Positions 22,396 to 30,976 of a DNA stretch of 33,688 bases are shown here, piece after piece (position 1 is the first letter of the stretch; every line of letters starts with the position of its first letter). This DNA is from an uncultured Caryophanales bacterium (GTDB taxonomy: Bacteria > Bacillota_I > Bacilli_A > RFN20 > CAG-826): the NCBI GenBank assembly GCA_947165725.1, contig CAMVBL010000007.1, positions 1 to 33,688 of the forward strand, read 5' to 3'. Below the pieces are notes generated by a model, which was not told the origin of the DNA, ran no database searches, and was given only the letters and a program-made list of their open reading frames with translations. The translations under genes and the position numbers were made by a program.

Positions 22396-23302
22396 TGATC
22401 ACGAACACGTTGAAGGACAATTCTTATTAGGAAATGTCTCAAAAGGTGTGAACACTAATGGTGGAGCATATCTCTCTGTTGAACTTAGAGACGCTAGTGG
22501 TCAAATTGTTGCTAAAAAGTGGGATGCCACTTTAGCGGATGAACAAATATTTATTGTCGGTAATGTTTTAGCAATTACTGGTGAAACAAATAAATATAAA
22601 GAGCAATTACAATTAAAGATTCTCACCGCCGAATTAGTGCCCCTAGATGAAATAGATGTCGAGAAGTTTGTCAAAGCTCCACCAGTCGCTAAAGAGGTAT
22701 TAATTGAAAGATTTAATAAACACGTCGCTTCTGTGAAGAATGAAGATTGCCAAAAGATCTTGCAATATATGATTAAGAAGTTTGGCGATAAAATCTTCTC
22801 CTATCCTGCAGCGGTATCTATTCATCACGAATATAGCAGTGGTCTTCTCATGCATAGTGTCACTATGGCGGACCACGCCGCTTATCTCGCCCCAATCTAT
22901 GGTGCAGACCATGATTTAATGATTATGGGCTGCTTATTACATGATTTCGGCAAGATTATCGAACTCGAAGGACCAATCGTTTATAAATATTCCTTAGAAG
23001 GTAAATTATTAGGTCATATTAGTATCATGTGCGCGGAAATTAGAAAAGCCGCGGATGAACTTAAGCTTACTGGTGAAATTCCATTATTACTTGAACATAT
23101 GGTCTTATCACATCATGGGCAACAAGAATTTGGCTCCCCTGTCATGCCATACACTAAAGAAGCCTTATTATTATCCTTAATAGATAATTTAGATAGTAAA
23201 ATGGTTATCGTAGATAAGGCACTTCAAGATGTTGAACCAGGAAACTTCTCTAATAAAGTATTCCCATTAGATAATAGAACCTTCTATAAGCCGATTAAAT
23301 AA
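22373..23302 (+). CDS. yhaM: 3'-5' exoribonuclease YhaM family
   Basis: 309 residues. An N-terminal OB-fold (EGQFLLGNVSKGVNTNGGAY... WDA) is followed by an HD domain: HHEYSSGLLMHSVTMADHAA and CLLHDFGKIIEL (the HD pair), then LEHMVLSHHGQQEFGSP and LLSLIDNLDSKM as further metal ligands. This matches Bacillus/Staphylococcus YhaM (Cbf1), a 3'-5' exonuclease that trims RNA ends. Start ATG 22373 is backed by GGAGG at 22360-22364. It is the last gene of the flippase operon and ends in a bidirectional terminator. Confidence 0.93.
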   Translation: MKMIVDFNDHEHVEGQFLLGNVSKGVNTNGGAYLSVELRDASGQIVAKKWDATLADEQIFIVGNVLAITGETNKYKEQLQLKILTAELVPLDEIDVEKFVKAPPVAKEVLIERFNKHVASVKNEDCQKILQYMIKKFGDKIFSYPAAVSIHHEYSSGLLMHSVTMADHAAYLAPIYGADHDLMIMGCLLHDFGKIIELEGPIVYKYSLEGKLLGHISIMCAEIRKAADELKLTGEIPLLLEHMVLSHHGQQEFGSPVMPYTKEALLLSLIDNLDSKMVIVDKALQDVEPGNFSNKVFPLDNRTFYKPIK

Positions 23303-23308
23303 AAGAAA

Positions 23309-23344
23309 AAAGGATTGATGATAAATAAGTCGTCAATCCTTTTA
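23309..23344. terminator. Bidirectional terminator between yhaM and the HIT gene
   Basis: AAAGGATTGATGA (23309-23321) pairs with TCGTCAATCCTTT (23330-23342): 13 pairs with one G-U, loop TAAATAAG. T-rich on the plus strand; preceding A-run serves the minus strand. The two operons converge here. Confidence 0.92.
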
Positions 23345-23353
23345 ATTTGCCTT

Positions 23354-23764
23354 CTAGAGGTTATTTTTAATCGTTTCAGCGATAACTGGAAGGTTTAAAC
23401 CTTCAACATTAGACTTCATTTCTAATTCAAAGCCATCATGACCTTCATATCGTGGAACCACATGCACATGGAAGTGCTTGACTGTTTGTCCTGCGGCTTC
23501 ATAGCAGTTAGTTAAGATATTCACACCTTTAGCCCCTAAAAATTGAATACTGATTTGACCAATACGTTGGGCCACATCCATGACTTTATGCATAAGCTTA
23601 TCTGGTGTGGATAAGAAGGTGTCGTAGTGTTTCTTTGGAATCACAAGAGCGTGGCCCTTAGTGACTTGAGAAATATCAAGAAATGCTAAAACGTCTTCAT
23701 CTTCAAATAACTTATAGCAAGGTATTTCACCATCAACGATTTTACAAAAAACATCTTTTTCCAT
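23354..23764 (-). CDS. HIT-family nucleotide-binding protein
   Basis: 136 residues. The histidine triad HFHVHVVP, the N-terminal DVFCKIVDGEIPCYKLFEDE and the TKGHALVIPKKH stretch place it in the HINT/Hit branch of nucleoside phosphoramidate hydrolases. An acidic-polar C-terminus follows. It acts on adenosine monophosphoramidate-like compounds in the cytoplasm; the physiological substrate is unknown. AAGAGGAT is the ribosome binding site and an extended -10 lies about 25 bases upstream. In Bacilli, hit is often near prsA, and PrsA-like lipoproteins are indeed the next genes here. Confidence 0.95.
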   Translation of the reverse strand: MEKDVFCKIVDGEIPCYKLFEDEDVLAFLDISQVTKGHALVIPKKHYDTFLSTPDKLMHKVMDVAQRIGQISIQFLGAKGVNILTNCYEAAGQTVKHFHVHVVPRYEGHDGFELEMKSNVEGLNLPVIAETIKNNL

Positions 23765-23786
23765 ATATGTTTATCCTCTTAAAACT

Positions 23787-23795
23787 ATGATAGCA
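23787..23795 (-). promoter_or_regulatory. Extended -10 promoter of the HIT gene
   Basis: On the minus strand TGCTATCAT (23795 down to 23787) matches TGnTATaAT with one mismatch. It abuts the T tract of the terminator of the preceding lipoprotein operon. No good -35 is seen. Confidence 0.65.
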
Positions 23796-23820
23796 CAAAA
23801 AAGGAGGTCTAAGCCTCCTT
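23795..23820 (-). terminator. Terminator of the PrsA-like lipoprotein operon
   Basis: AAGGAGG (23801-23807) and CCTCCTT (23814-23820) pair perfectly around six bases. On the minus strand the stem is followed by TTTTTT (23800-23795). Confidence 0.9.
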
Positions 23821-23834
23821 AATTGTTATTTTGA

Positions 23835-25703
23835 TTAATCAAATAATTCTGGGAATGTTGATTTGAAGTAGTCGTAGACTTTTGTGTCGTGATACTTGAG
23901 TTCCATCTTTTCGACCCAGTGTTTCTTGGATAATGTTTGATATGTATCATTACCCGCGACTAATTGGACGATTTCGTTGATGTAGTTTTCAAGTTTGTTC
24001 ATGGCATCGGTTAATTCGCTACCTTCTAAATCAGCATATGTTGCTTTATTGAGAACTTTACTCTTAATCGCATCTTCCACTAAGACGAGATAGTAGGTGT
24101 TATCGCTCTTGAAGAGAATGTCGTTTTGGACTTTTTCATCAGCGATTCTGCTTGTCTTTCTGAGGAAGTATTGGTTGTTGATCTTACCAACGACGTTGAC
24201 GAGGTTTTTGCTACCAGCAACTTCGTTTGTCTTCCATTCGTTAGCGGTTGTGTCGTATGAGTATTCAACACAATCTTCACCGAGTAAGGCGTTAGCAACG
24301 TTGATATCAAATAATTGATTCTTGATGCTATCTGGTAAGTCACTGACACCGACGGATTTCACATACCAACCTGTGGATGTGTAGTCTTTTAATTGAAGTT
24401 CACGTGTCTTGATTTCTTGACCAACTTTAACTGTGTAAGCACCGCTATTGGTGTAAGTGCTTTCATTTTCAGATAATTTTGGATCATCATCAATCTTCTT
24501 GAAATCTTCCATCATATTGCCGTAGTTGGTGCCTTCGAAGTATTTGTAATCAACACCTTGAACAGTGGCTTGTGCTGGGGTGCCAAATGCTTCAACGGAT
24601 AACTTATAGGCAGGATATGTGTCGACTTGGTTGGCTGTATCTCTCATGAATGCGCCAATCCAAGCTTCGGAGACAGTCTTGAAGGAATCAAGTGTAATAG
24701 CGTCTGTACGAGTTTGATCGAAGATGTAGTTGTTAACGAATTTCTTCATTAAGTCTTCGGCCTTACCGATGTACTTGCTATCTTCGGTGATGGATAAGAC
24801 ACTAATGTGTCTAGCAGATGTACGGCCTAATGTGTCGTAGGATTCATCGAGAATGTATTGTTCAACGAGAAGTTGACGATAGATATCTGGAATGAGTTTA
24901 TCTTCGACATAAGTCGCATCTTGTGTCTTTTCTTCCGCTTGGTCTAACGCCGCATTACTTTGGTAGTTAGCGCGGTGGAGAATGAAGTCAGGATTACCTT
25001 GGATGTTTTCAGCTTGATCTTTGAAGACTTCGTAATCTTCAACGTCAGCTGTTAAGACACCTTCGAAGAGTTCAGCGCCAGTTAATGCACGAACATTGTT
25101 TTCAATGTCTGCAGCAAGAGAACGTAAGTACTTTTCTTCTTTGAAAACGTTTCTTTCACTGTAGGAACCACCAGAGATAGCGGAATATAATTTTTCAGCG
25201 ATACGTTTTTCAATGGTTTCCCATTTTTGATTTAAACGTGCATATTCGGATTCACTTGGAGCGGCATCATCGGCGACTTCTTTGTTAGCGTCGTCGACAC
25301 GATGACCAGCTTTGTTCTTGGTCCAATAAGCACTGTGAGCTTTAATGAAGTCATCAGCTTTCTTTTTGTCACCGTTTTTATAAGAATTAACAGCTTCTTT
25401 TAAGGTGATTTCTTCACTACCTTCCTTAGCGGTGACTTTGTTATAGTTACCAAAGACGCTAATGGAGTATTGATATAACAATTCATTTAAGACATCTTGG
25501 GCGAGATTGCCATCACGATATGCATCGTAGATATCTTTGAAATTGTTGTTGTAGATTGTGCCATCATAACCAGTGACTGTGACGACTGGAGAGTTTTTAT
25601 CATCATAGGCCTTTGGCTTGGCAATAATGTCATCACTACATGAGGCGAGAGCGAATGTGCTAAGTAACGCGATTGCGGACACTTTTAAGATATTTTTACG
25701 CAT
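23835..25703 (-). CDS. PrsA/SurA-like lipoprotein with degenerate isomerase domain
   Basis: 622 residues. Lipoprotein signal with LASC (Cys22). The body is long, charged and helix-rich, like the chaperone part of PrsA/SurA foldases: LAQDVLNELLYQYSISVFGN near the N-terminus resembles the helix that follows the signal in PrsA. A remnant parvulin start may be SARHISVLSITEDSKYIGKA, but the usual SxDxxSAxxGGDLG segment is not seen, so catalysis is doubtful. It overlaps the upstream lipoprotein gene by eight bases, and its AAGGAG lies inside that gene's last codons, 12 bases from the ATG, so the two are co-translated. Probably helps fold or hold exported proteins outside the membrane; paralogous in architecture to its neighbour. 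Confidence 0.65.
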   Translation of the reverse strand: MRKNILKVSAIALLSTFALASCSDDIIAKPKAYDDKNSPVVTVTGYDGTIYNNNFKDIYDAYRDGNLAQDVLNELLYQYSISVFGNYNKVTAKEGSEEITLKEAVNSYKNGDKKKADDFIKAHSAYWTKNKAGHRVDDANKEVADDAAPSESEYARLNQKWETIEKRIAEKLYSAISGGSYSERNVFKEEKYLRSLAADIENNVRALTGAELFEGVLTADVEDYEVFKDQAENIQGNPDFILHRANYQSNAALDQAEEKTQDATYVEDKLIPDIYRQLLVEQYILDESYDTLGRTSARHISVLSITEDSKYIGKAEDLMKKFVNNYIFDQTRTDAITLDSFKTVSEAWIGAFMRDTANQVDTYPAYKLSVEAFGTPAQATVQGVDYKYFEGTNYGNMMEDFKKIDDDPKLSENESTYTNSGAYTVKVGQEIKTRELQLKDYTSTGWYVKSVGVSDLPDSIKNQLFDINVANALLGEDCVEYSYDTTANEWKTNEVAGSKNLVNVVGKINNQYFLRKTSRIADEKVQNDILFKSDNTYYLVLVEDAIKSKVLNKATYADLEGSELTDAMNKLENYINEIVQLVAGNDTYQTLSKKHWVEKMELKYHDTKVYDYFKSTFPELFD

Positions 25704-27525
25704 AGTAGTAATAATCTCCTTCCTCAGTGAAGTTAATGTATCTTGGGTCTGTTGAAGTTGTTGGATTCTTCTTTAATTCATAGAAGTCATCAGCAACTTT
25801 TTCAGGAACAAGACGTGTTAATGTTGGGGATAATTCACCGGTAATAGCGTTTCTTGTGGTGTATTGAGCATCACGGTTGTATTCTTGGAGTTCTAACATT
25901 TCTGTATATGTTCTCCAGTCTTCCGCTAAACCTTGTTCTTGCTTGTAAGCATTGTTTTCTTGTTGAGCTTTGATATAAGCGTCAATTTGATCACCTAAAC
26001 CTTCAGCAGCATCTTTGAATTCGATGGTGACTTGAGTCTTGAGGTAGTTGTACAAACGATAGTCATATGTTTTGTCGAAGGACTTAACATTATTTAAGAT
26101 ATCGTCTGCACGTGTTTTGTAATCAGCAATGTCAGAGCTTTGGATGTAGTTGACATAGGATCTGGCGTTTGGATTGTAGCCTTCTTCACCTGGTAATTTT
26201 GTATCGTAGTATGTGGCAAATTCAGCGTAATCATACATGGATTCTTCAATGACCATGAAGTGAATACCGAATTGGCTACGAACACCAACGATAACGTTAC
26301 CTTTTTCATCAACTAAGTAACCTTGAGCGTTGAATCTTGGTAAGGTTGCATCGTAAACAGTGTTACTTGCAAGATTATCAAATTCATCTCTTGGGTTAGC
26401 TAATGTGCTGTAGTCAGCTCTCTTAGCATTCTTGATAACGAAAACGTTATGTAAGTTGAAGTACTTATTCCAAACAATGTTTCTTGGATATAAAGCAGTG
26501 GAACCACCAGCTAATTTATTGTTCTTAGCGTCGGTTGTAACATCAGCATATTCACCAAGTTTAACGAAAGCTTCGTATGGAACTTCAACGACGTTCGCTG
26601 GTAAAGCGTTCTTAACATCATCAGTGATACCTAAACCGGCTTTGATTGTTGCAGCAGCAGCATCAGCAGCGTTAGCGGCATCATAGAGGTTGTCATAAGC
26701 ATATAAACCTAAGCGGAATTCGTTGACCATTGTTTGACCGATGGAAGAAGCAACGTTTGTAACGATACCAACATCGCCACCTTTGTCAGCGGATGTATCT
26801 TCACTCTTTAAAGCGGTTTCAGTGAAAGTCTTTTCACCTTTGGCTAAAGTTTGAACAACATCATAAAGTTTCTTAGATTGTTCTTCGGAAATTGTACCTT
26901 TATAGAACTTTTCATCGGCGTTGCCAGCTTCATCAACTTTCACTAAGATGTGACGGATGTGATATGGCATAGCTGGTTTGACATCTTTTTCAGCGGATGT
27001 GCCATCAGCTTTGATACCTAAGAATTCTTCTTTTAAACCTTCAGCTGTGTATTCATCAGCGAACCAGGTTTGCATGACAGATTTTTCTTCTTCATAGATG
27101 AAATATTCTTTTAAGCCTTTTTCATCTTCGACATTTTTACTTTCGAGGATTGCTTTCCACTCAGTGTCGTAACTGGTACCATTGTTCTTGGCGTTCTTAT
27201 CAGCTTGTGCTTTTTGTTCTTTGACTTGGTTTGCAGCCCATTTTTCAATTTCGTCGTAATTCTTTTCGCCTTTAAAGCCTTTTTCTTTAAATTCGTAACG
27301 AATTAAGACTTCTAAGATTTTGTCATAGAACTTGCTGATACCATTTGTTGTACCGTTGTAGGCATTGTAAACATCGTCAGTTAAAAGAGCGATCTTTTCT
27401 TTACTACCATAAGGAGTAAATGTAGCGATTGCAGTTTTATCTGAGGTGACGTTGCCACAAGCGGACAAAGCCATAGCAGCAATGAAGCCAGTAACTAGTG
27501 TTATTGATAGTTTACTTTTCTTCAT
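25696..27525 (-). CDS. PrsA-like peptidyl-prolyl isomerase lipoprotein with split parvulin domain
   Basis: 609 residues. Signal peptide with LSAC (Cys23). A helical chaperone segment (residues 45-165) is followed by a parvulin start, MPYHIRHILVKVDEAGN (residues 186-202), then FTETALKSEDTSADKGGDVG (about 234-253) and MVNEFRLGLYAYD. The closing parvulin strand, RSQFGIHFMVIEE (416-428), comes only after about 130 extra residues (280-411), which include an alanine-rich stretch. A long C-terminal helical region follows. It would isomerise or chaperone exported proteins outside the membrane. Start ATG 27525 is used because AAAGGAGAG precedes it and it opens the signal peptide; the frame is open 43 codons further upstream, across the promoter. 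Confidence 0.78.
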   Translation of the reverse strand: MKKSKLSITLVTGFIAAMALSACGNVTSDKTAIATFTPYGSKEKIALLTDDVYNAYNGTTNGISKFYDKILEVLIRYEFKEKGFKGEKNYDEIEKWAANQVKEQKAQADKNAKNNGTSYDTEWKAILESKNVEDEKGLKEYFIYEEEKSVMQTWFADEYTAEGLKEEFLGIKADGTSAEKDVKPAMPYHIRHILVKVDEAGNADEKFYKGTISEEQSKKLYDVVQTLAKGEKTFTETALKSEDTSADKGGDVGIVTNVASSIGQTMVNEFRLGLYAYDNLYDAANAADAAAATIKAGLGITDDVKNALPANVVEVPYEAFVKLGEYADVTTDAKNNKLAGGSTALYPRNIVWNKYFNLHNVFVIKNAKRADYSTLANPRDEFDNLASNTVYDATLPRFNAQGYLVDEKGNVIVGVRSQFGIHFMVIEESMYDYAEFATYYDTKLPGEEGYNPNARSYVNYIQSSDIADYKTRADDILNNVKSFDKTYDYRLYNYLKTQVTIEFKDAAEGLGDQIDAYIKAQQENNAYKQEQGLAEDWRTYTEMLELQEYNRDAQYTTRNAITGELSPTLTRLVPEKVADDFYELKKNPTTSTDPRYINFTEEGDYYYYA

Positions 27526-27555
27526 TTTTAACTCTCCTTTTTCAAATAACAGCGC

Positions 27556-27572
27556 GAATATTATAAATATTC
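27556..27572. repeat. Inverted repeat over the -10 of the prsA-like promoter
   Basis: GAATATT-ATA-AATATTC, perfect seven-base arms, covers the -10 (27560-27565, minus strand). It could be an operator, or chance in AT-rich DNA. Confidence 0.35.
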
Positions 27573-27588
27573 TAATTTTTTTATGCAA
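27560..27588 (-). promoter_or_regulatory. Promoter of the PrsA-like lipoprotein operon
   Basis: On the minus strand: TTGCAT (27588-27583), 17-base spacer, TATAAT (27565-27560). A strong sigma-A promoter with a leader of about 28 bases before the ATG at 27525. Confidence 0.85.
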
Positions 27589-27591
27589 CAA

Positions 27592-27605
27592 GTTTGTTAA
27601 CAAAC
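27592..27605. promoter_or_regulatory. Perfect palindrome between divergent promoters, candidate operator
   Basis: GTTTGTTAACAAAC is a perfect 14-base palindrome located three bases upstream of the -35 of the prsA-like promoter and 55 bases before the -35 of the suf promoter. No regulator gene is adjacent and I do not recognise the site. Confidence 0.5.
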
Positions 27606-27659
27606 CGCTTCTTATCGTATGAAAAGCATGCTCTTTAAAAACAAAAATTATCATATCGT

Positions 27660-27688
27660 TTGCTTATGTAGTTTCTTATAAGTAGAAT
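27660..27688 (+). promoter_or_regulatory. Promoter of the suf operon
   Basis: TTGCTT (27660-27665), 17-base spacer, TAGAAT (27683-27688). The predicted start near 27695 leaves a leader of about 20 bases holding GAGGT at 27703. No IscR-like site is recognised. Confidence 0.75.
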
Positions 27689-27714
27689 ATTTCACGGAAT
27701 TTGAGGTAAGAGGT

Positions 27715-28533
27715 ATGTCTACTTTAAAAATAATCAACTTACACGCTAGTGTTGACGGAAAAGAAATACTTAAAGGCGTAAACCTTGAAGTCTCTGAAGG
27801 CGAGACAGTAGCGTTACTTGGTCCTAATGGACACGGCAAATCGACACTTTTAAGTGTCATCATGGGTCATCCAAGATATGAAGTCACAGAAGGCAGCATT
27901 TATTTTGACGATAAAAATGTCTTAGAGTTATCTGTCGATGAACGTTCTAAACTTGGATTGTTCTTAGGCATGCAATCACCAAGTGAGATTCCAGGTGTCA
28001 TTAACTCTGACTTTTTAAAAGCTGCAGTTAATGCCAGAAGAGAAAAACCAATTTCTACATATAATTTCTATAAAATATTAGACCAAGCCACAAAAGAATT
28101 AAAAATGCCATTCGATTTAGCGACTAGATCATTAAACGAAGGTTTCTCCGGTGGTGAAAAGAAAAGAAATGAAATCCTTCAAATGGAATTGTTAAAACCA
28201 AAACTTGCGATGCTTGATGAAATCGATTCTGGTTTAGACGTTGATGCTATGCAAGTTGTTGCTGATGTCATTAATAAAGAAAAAGCTGAAGGCCATGGTT
28301 TCCTTGTGATTTCTCACTATGCTCGTTTGTTTGACATGATCCACCCAACAAGAGCGGTCGTTATGATTAATGGTCGTATCGTTTTAGATGGTGGTCCAGA
28401 AATCTTCAAACGTATTGACCAAACTGGCTATGAATTCATCAAGACAGAATATGGTGTCAATATTGAAAAAGACGATGTTGAAATGAATAAAGTTTCCATC
28501 GGTACATGCGCTGTGAAGGAAAGCATTAAGTAA
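27715..28533 (+). CDS. sufC: Fe-S cluster assembly ATPase SufC
   Basis: 272 residues, somewhat longer than the usual 250 because of a C-terminal tail of about 20 residues. Walker A GPNGHGKST, the SufC-specific MQSPSEIPGV segment, signature FSGGEKKRNEI, Walker B LAMLDEIDSGLD and switch histidine ISHYARL identify SufC rather than a transporter ATPase. It forms the SufBCD scaffold that assembles Fe-S clusters in the cytoplasm. It is first in the order sufC-sufD-sufS-sufU-sufB, the Gram-positive arrangement, and the next gene starts one base after its stop. Confidence 0.97.
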   Translation: MSTLKIINLHASVDGKEILKGVNLEVSEGETVALLGPNGHGKSTLLSVIMGHPRYEVTEGSIYFDDKNVLELSVDERSKLGLFLGMQSPSEIPGVINSDFLKAAVNARREKPISTYNFYKILDQATKELKMPFDLATRSLNEGFSGGEKKRNEILQMELLKPKLAMLDEIDSGLDVDAMQVVADVINKEKAEGHGFLVISHYARLFDMIHPTRAVVMINGRIVLDGGPEIFKRIDQTGYEFIKTEYGVNIEKDDVEMNKVSIGTCAVKESIK

Positions 28534-28534
28534 T

Positions 28535-29332
28535 ATGGAAAGAACTATTATTTCCAACGTCAAAAATACTATCTCCAGTGGTGATTATTTCATCGATGGT
28601 GCTTTTCTATCTGGTGAAAAAGTCGAAATCGAAATAGAGGTTAATTCAATTTGCGATATTCTTTTAGATAATTTAAAAGATATTAAAGATTTAAATATTG
28701 TTATTAATCAAGATAGTAATGTTAGATTATCATTCATCGCTGAAGATGAAATGAAATCATCAAATATCAACATTACAGTGAAGAATAACGCGACACTTAA
28801 TGGCTATTTCGCTGATTTTGCGGAGAAAACACTAGAACTTCACTGTAAGGTCAACTTAGTGGAAGAAGGTGCTACATGTACATATAAAGTAGCTTCTTTA
28901 GTCGCTGGTGAAGATAAAAAACTAGTGGATGTTTCTATTGATCACATTTCACCAAGAACGTATGGTAAATTTGATTGCTATGGAATCTGCAAAGATAAAG
29001 GTAAAATTGTCGTCGCTGGTACATCTCACGTCTTTAAAGGCGCGGTGAAAAGTAAAGCGCAACAAAATTCCAAAATTATGGTCTTTGATGAAAGCAGCGA
29101 TGCTTCTACAAAACCAGTTTTAAAAATTGATGAAAACGATCTTGAAGCCAGCCATGGTTCAGTCGTTGGTAAGATAAATGATGAACACTTATTCTACTTA
29201 ACTTCACGTGGATTAAGTGAAGAAACCGCTAAAGAATTAATTACTTGGGGTTACTTAAACCCAATTCTTGAAGGTTTCAAAGAAGAAGACGTCAAAAATC
29301 ATATTTCTTCTTTAATTGAAAGGAGAATGTAG
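28535..29332 (+). CDS. sufD: Fe-S cluster assembly protein SufD (short form)
   Basis: 265 residues, much shorter than the 400-plus of Bacillus or E. coli SufD. The N-terminal helical domain seems missing and the beta-helix core remains. The C-terminal part is clear: SHVFKGAVKSKAQQNSKIMV, then LEASHGSVVGKINDEHLFYL and TSRGLSEETAKELITWGYLN, the conserved SufB/SufD ending. It partners SufB and SufC. It lies one base after sufC with no strong ribosome binding site, so translation is likely coupled. The gene ends TAG, two bases before sufS. The N-terminal half is diverged enough that it would be hard to recognise without its context. Confidence 0.88.
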   Translation: MERTIISNVKNTISSGDYFIDGAFLSGEKVEIEIEVNSICDILLDNLKDIKDLNIVINQDSNVRLSFIAEDEMKSSNINITVKNNATLNGYFADFAEKTLELHCKVNLVEEGATCTYKVASLVAGEDKKLVDVSIDHISPRTYGKFDCYGICKDKGKIVVAGTSHVFKGAVKSKAQQNSKIMVFDESSDASTKPVLKIDENDLEASHGSVVGKINDEHLFYLTSRGLSEETAKELITWGYLNPILEGFKEEDVKNHISSLIERRM

Positions 29333-29333
29333 T

Positions 29334-30563
29334 ATGTACGACGTTTATAAGATTAGAGAACAATTCCCAATGTTAACAAGTGATATCAAGATGCAAAATA
29401 AGCCTCTTGTTTTCCTTGATAACTGCTCAACCACATTCAAACCACAATGTGTCATCGATGCAATCACTGAATATTATACAAAGTATAATAGTAATTCTCA
29501 TCGTGGGGATTATGACTTATCTTATAAAGTTGATGTCATGATTGAAGATGCACGTAAAGAAGTTGCTACTTTAGTGAATGCTGAACAAAACGAAGTCGTT
29601 TTCACTGATGGCGCTACTGGTGCATTAAATTTAGTGGCTTATGGCTATGGCTTAAAGTTCCTTAAAAAAGGTGATGAAATCATTCTCAGCGTTGCGGAAC
29701 ATGCTTCTAATGTTCTTCCTTGGTTTAGAATCGCGGAATTAACAGGAGCGGTTATTAAATATGTCGATATTGTTGATGGCAAGATCCTTCCAGAAAACTT
29801 AAGAAAAGTCATGAGCAAGAACACTAAGATTGTTTCTTTAGCCCAAGTCGGTAATGTCTTAGGCTATGTCGCAGATGTGAAAGAATTTGCCAAAATTGCT
29901 CATGAGTTTGGTGCAATTATGGTCGTTGATGGCGCGCAATCTGTACCACACTTAAAAGTTGATTTTAAGGACCTTGGTATCGATTTTCTCGCTTTTTCTG
30001 CCCATAAAATGTGTGGTCCAACCGGTGTCGGCGCTCTCGTTGGTAGATATGAGCTATTAAACGCTATGGACCCATTTGTTTCTGGTGGTGGTATGAACTC
30101 AATTTTCAAAAAAGATGGTACTGTTGATTACCGTCTACCTCCATACAAATTTGAAGCGGGTACACTTAATATCGCTGGTATTTTAGGCTTTGGTCGCGCG
30201 GTTAAATTCATTAAAGAAATCGGTATTGAAAATATTCATAAACACGATGAAGAATTAATCGATTACGCTATCGAAAAGCTTAAAGATTATGAAAATATCA
30301 TTATCTACAATAAGGATGCGAGAAACGGCATTCTAACATTCAATATCAAAGGCGTTTTCCCACAAGATGAATCCACATTACTCAATTATAAAGGCATTGC
30401 GATTCGTTCAGGTGAACACTGCGCTAAATTATTAGATAACTATTTAGATACAAAAGCGACATGTAGAATGTCGACTTACTTATATACGTCAAAAGAGGAC
30501 ATCGATACATTCGTCGATGCAATTATTAATGGAGGTGACATTTTAGATGCCTACTTTAACTAA
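29334..30563 (+). CDS. sufS: Cysteine desulfurase SufS
   Basis: 409 residues, class II (SufS) PLP enzyme that takes sulfur from cysteine for Fe-S assembly. The PLP lysine is Lys225 in FSAHKMCGPTG, the preceding Asp/His pattern is MVVDGAQSVPH, and the catalytic Cys363 lies in RSGEHCAKLL, the SufS type short loop. FEAGTLNIAGILGFG is also characteristic. Start ATG 29334 with AAAGGAG is chosen; an in-frame ATG six codons earlier lies inside sufD. sufU begins inside its last codons (17-base overlap). Confidence 0.96.
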   Translation: MYDVYKIREQFPMLTSDIKMQNKPLVFLDNCSTTFKPQCVIDAITEYYTKYNSNSHRGDYDLSYKVDVMIEDARKEVATLVNAEQNEVVFTDGATGALNLVAYGYGLKFLKKGDEIILSVAEHASNVLPWFRIAELTGAVIKYVDIVDGKILPENLRKVMSKNTKIVSLAQVGNVLGYVADVKEFAKIAHEFGAIMVVDGAQSVPHLKVDFKDLGIDFLAFSAHKMCGPTGVGALVGRYELLNAMDPFVSGGGMNSIFKKDGTVDYRLPPYKFEAGTLNIAGILGFGRAVKFIKEIGIENIHKHDEELIDYAIEKLKDYENIIIYNKDARNGILTFNIKGVFPQDESTLLNYKGIAIRSGEHCAKLLDNYLDTKATCRMSTYLYTSKEDIDTFVDAIINGGDILDAYFN

Positions 30564-30975
30564 CGATATGATGAGATCCATCATCATGGACCATTATTCT
30601 AATCCACAAAATAAACACCAACCTCCTAAGGAAGGCTATGAAAAAGTCCATATGCACTCTGATAACTGCATTGATGATTTAGATATCTTTTTACTCGTAG
30701 AAGGTAACATTATCACTGACGCTTGCTTTGATGGAACAGCTTGTACAATCTCAACATCAAGCACAGATATCATGTGTGATTTATTAAAAGGAAAAGAAAT
30801 CACTGAAGGCAGAAAGATTATCGATGCCTTTCATCATATGATGCACGAAGAAGAATTCGATACAGAATTATTAGATGAAGCAATTGTGTTTATTAACACA
30901 AGTAAACAAGCAGCACGAATCAGATGCGCAACCATTGGTTGGAATGCCGCAGAAGAGATTCTAAAGGATAAGTAA
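30547..30975 (+). CDS. sufU: Zinc-dependent sulfurtransferase SufU
   Basis: 142 residues. SufU accepts the persulfide from SufS in Gram-positive bacteria; it is IscU-like but binds zinc. Here the first ligand region reads DNCIDDLD (family CGD, with the Cys and Asp kept and Gly replaced by Ile), the second is [14 protein letters not shown], and the third is [14 protein letters not shown]. The SufU-specific insertion before the third cysteine is present ([20 protein letters not shown]). GGAGGTGA at 30531 supports ATG 30547. It is followed by sufB after one base. Confidence 0.94.
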   Translation: MPTLTNDMMRSIIMDHYSNPQNKHQPPKEGYEKVHMHSDNCIDDLDIFLLVEGNIITDACFDGTACTISTSSTDIMCDLLKGKEITEGRKIIDAFHHMMHEEEFDTELLDEAIVFINTSKQAARIRCATIGWNAAEEILKDK

Positions 30976-30976
30976 T

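Noticed and set aside
25696..27525. Long open frames on the plus strand under the lipoprotein genes
   Set aside because: Biased codon use of the real minus-strand genes creates them; no start signals or recognisable domains.
27526..27654. A 43-codon N-terminal extension of the first PrsA-like lipoprotein
   Set aside because: It would run through the promoter and bury the lipoprotein signal peptide; the ATG at 27525 has AAAGGAGAG and starts the signal.
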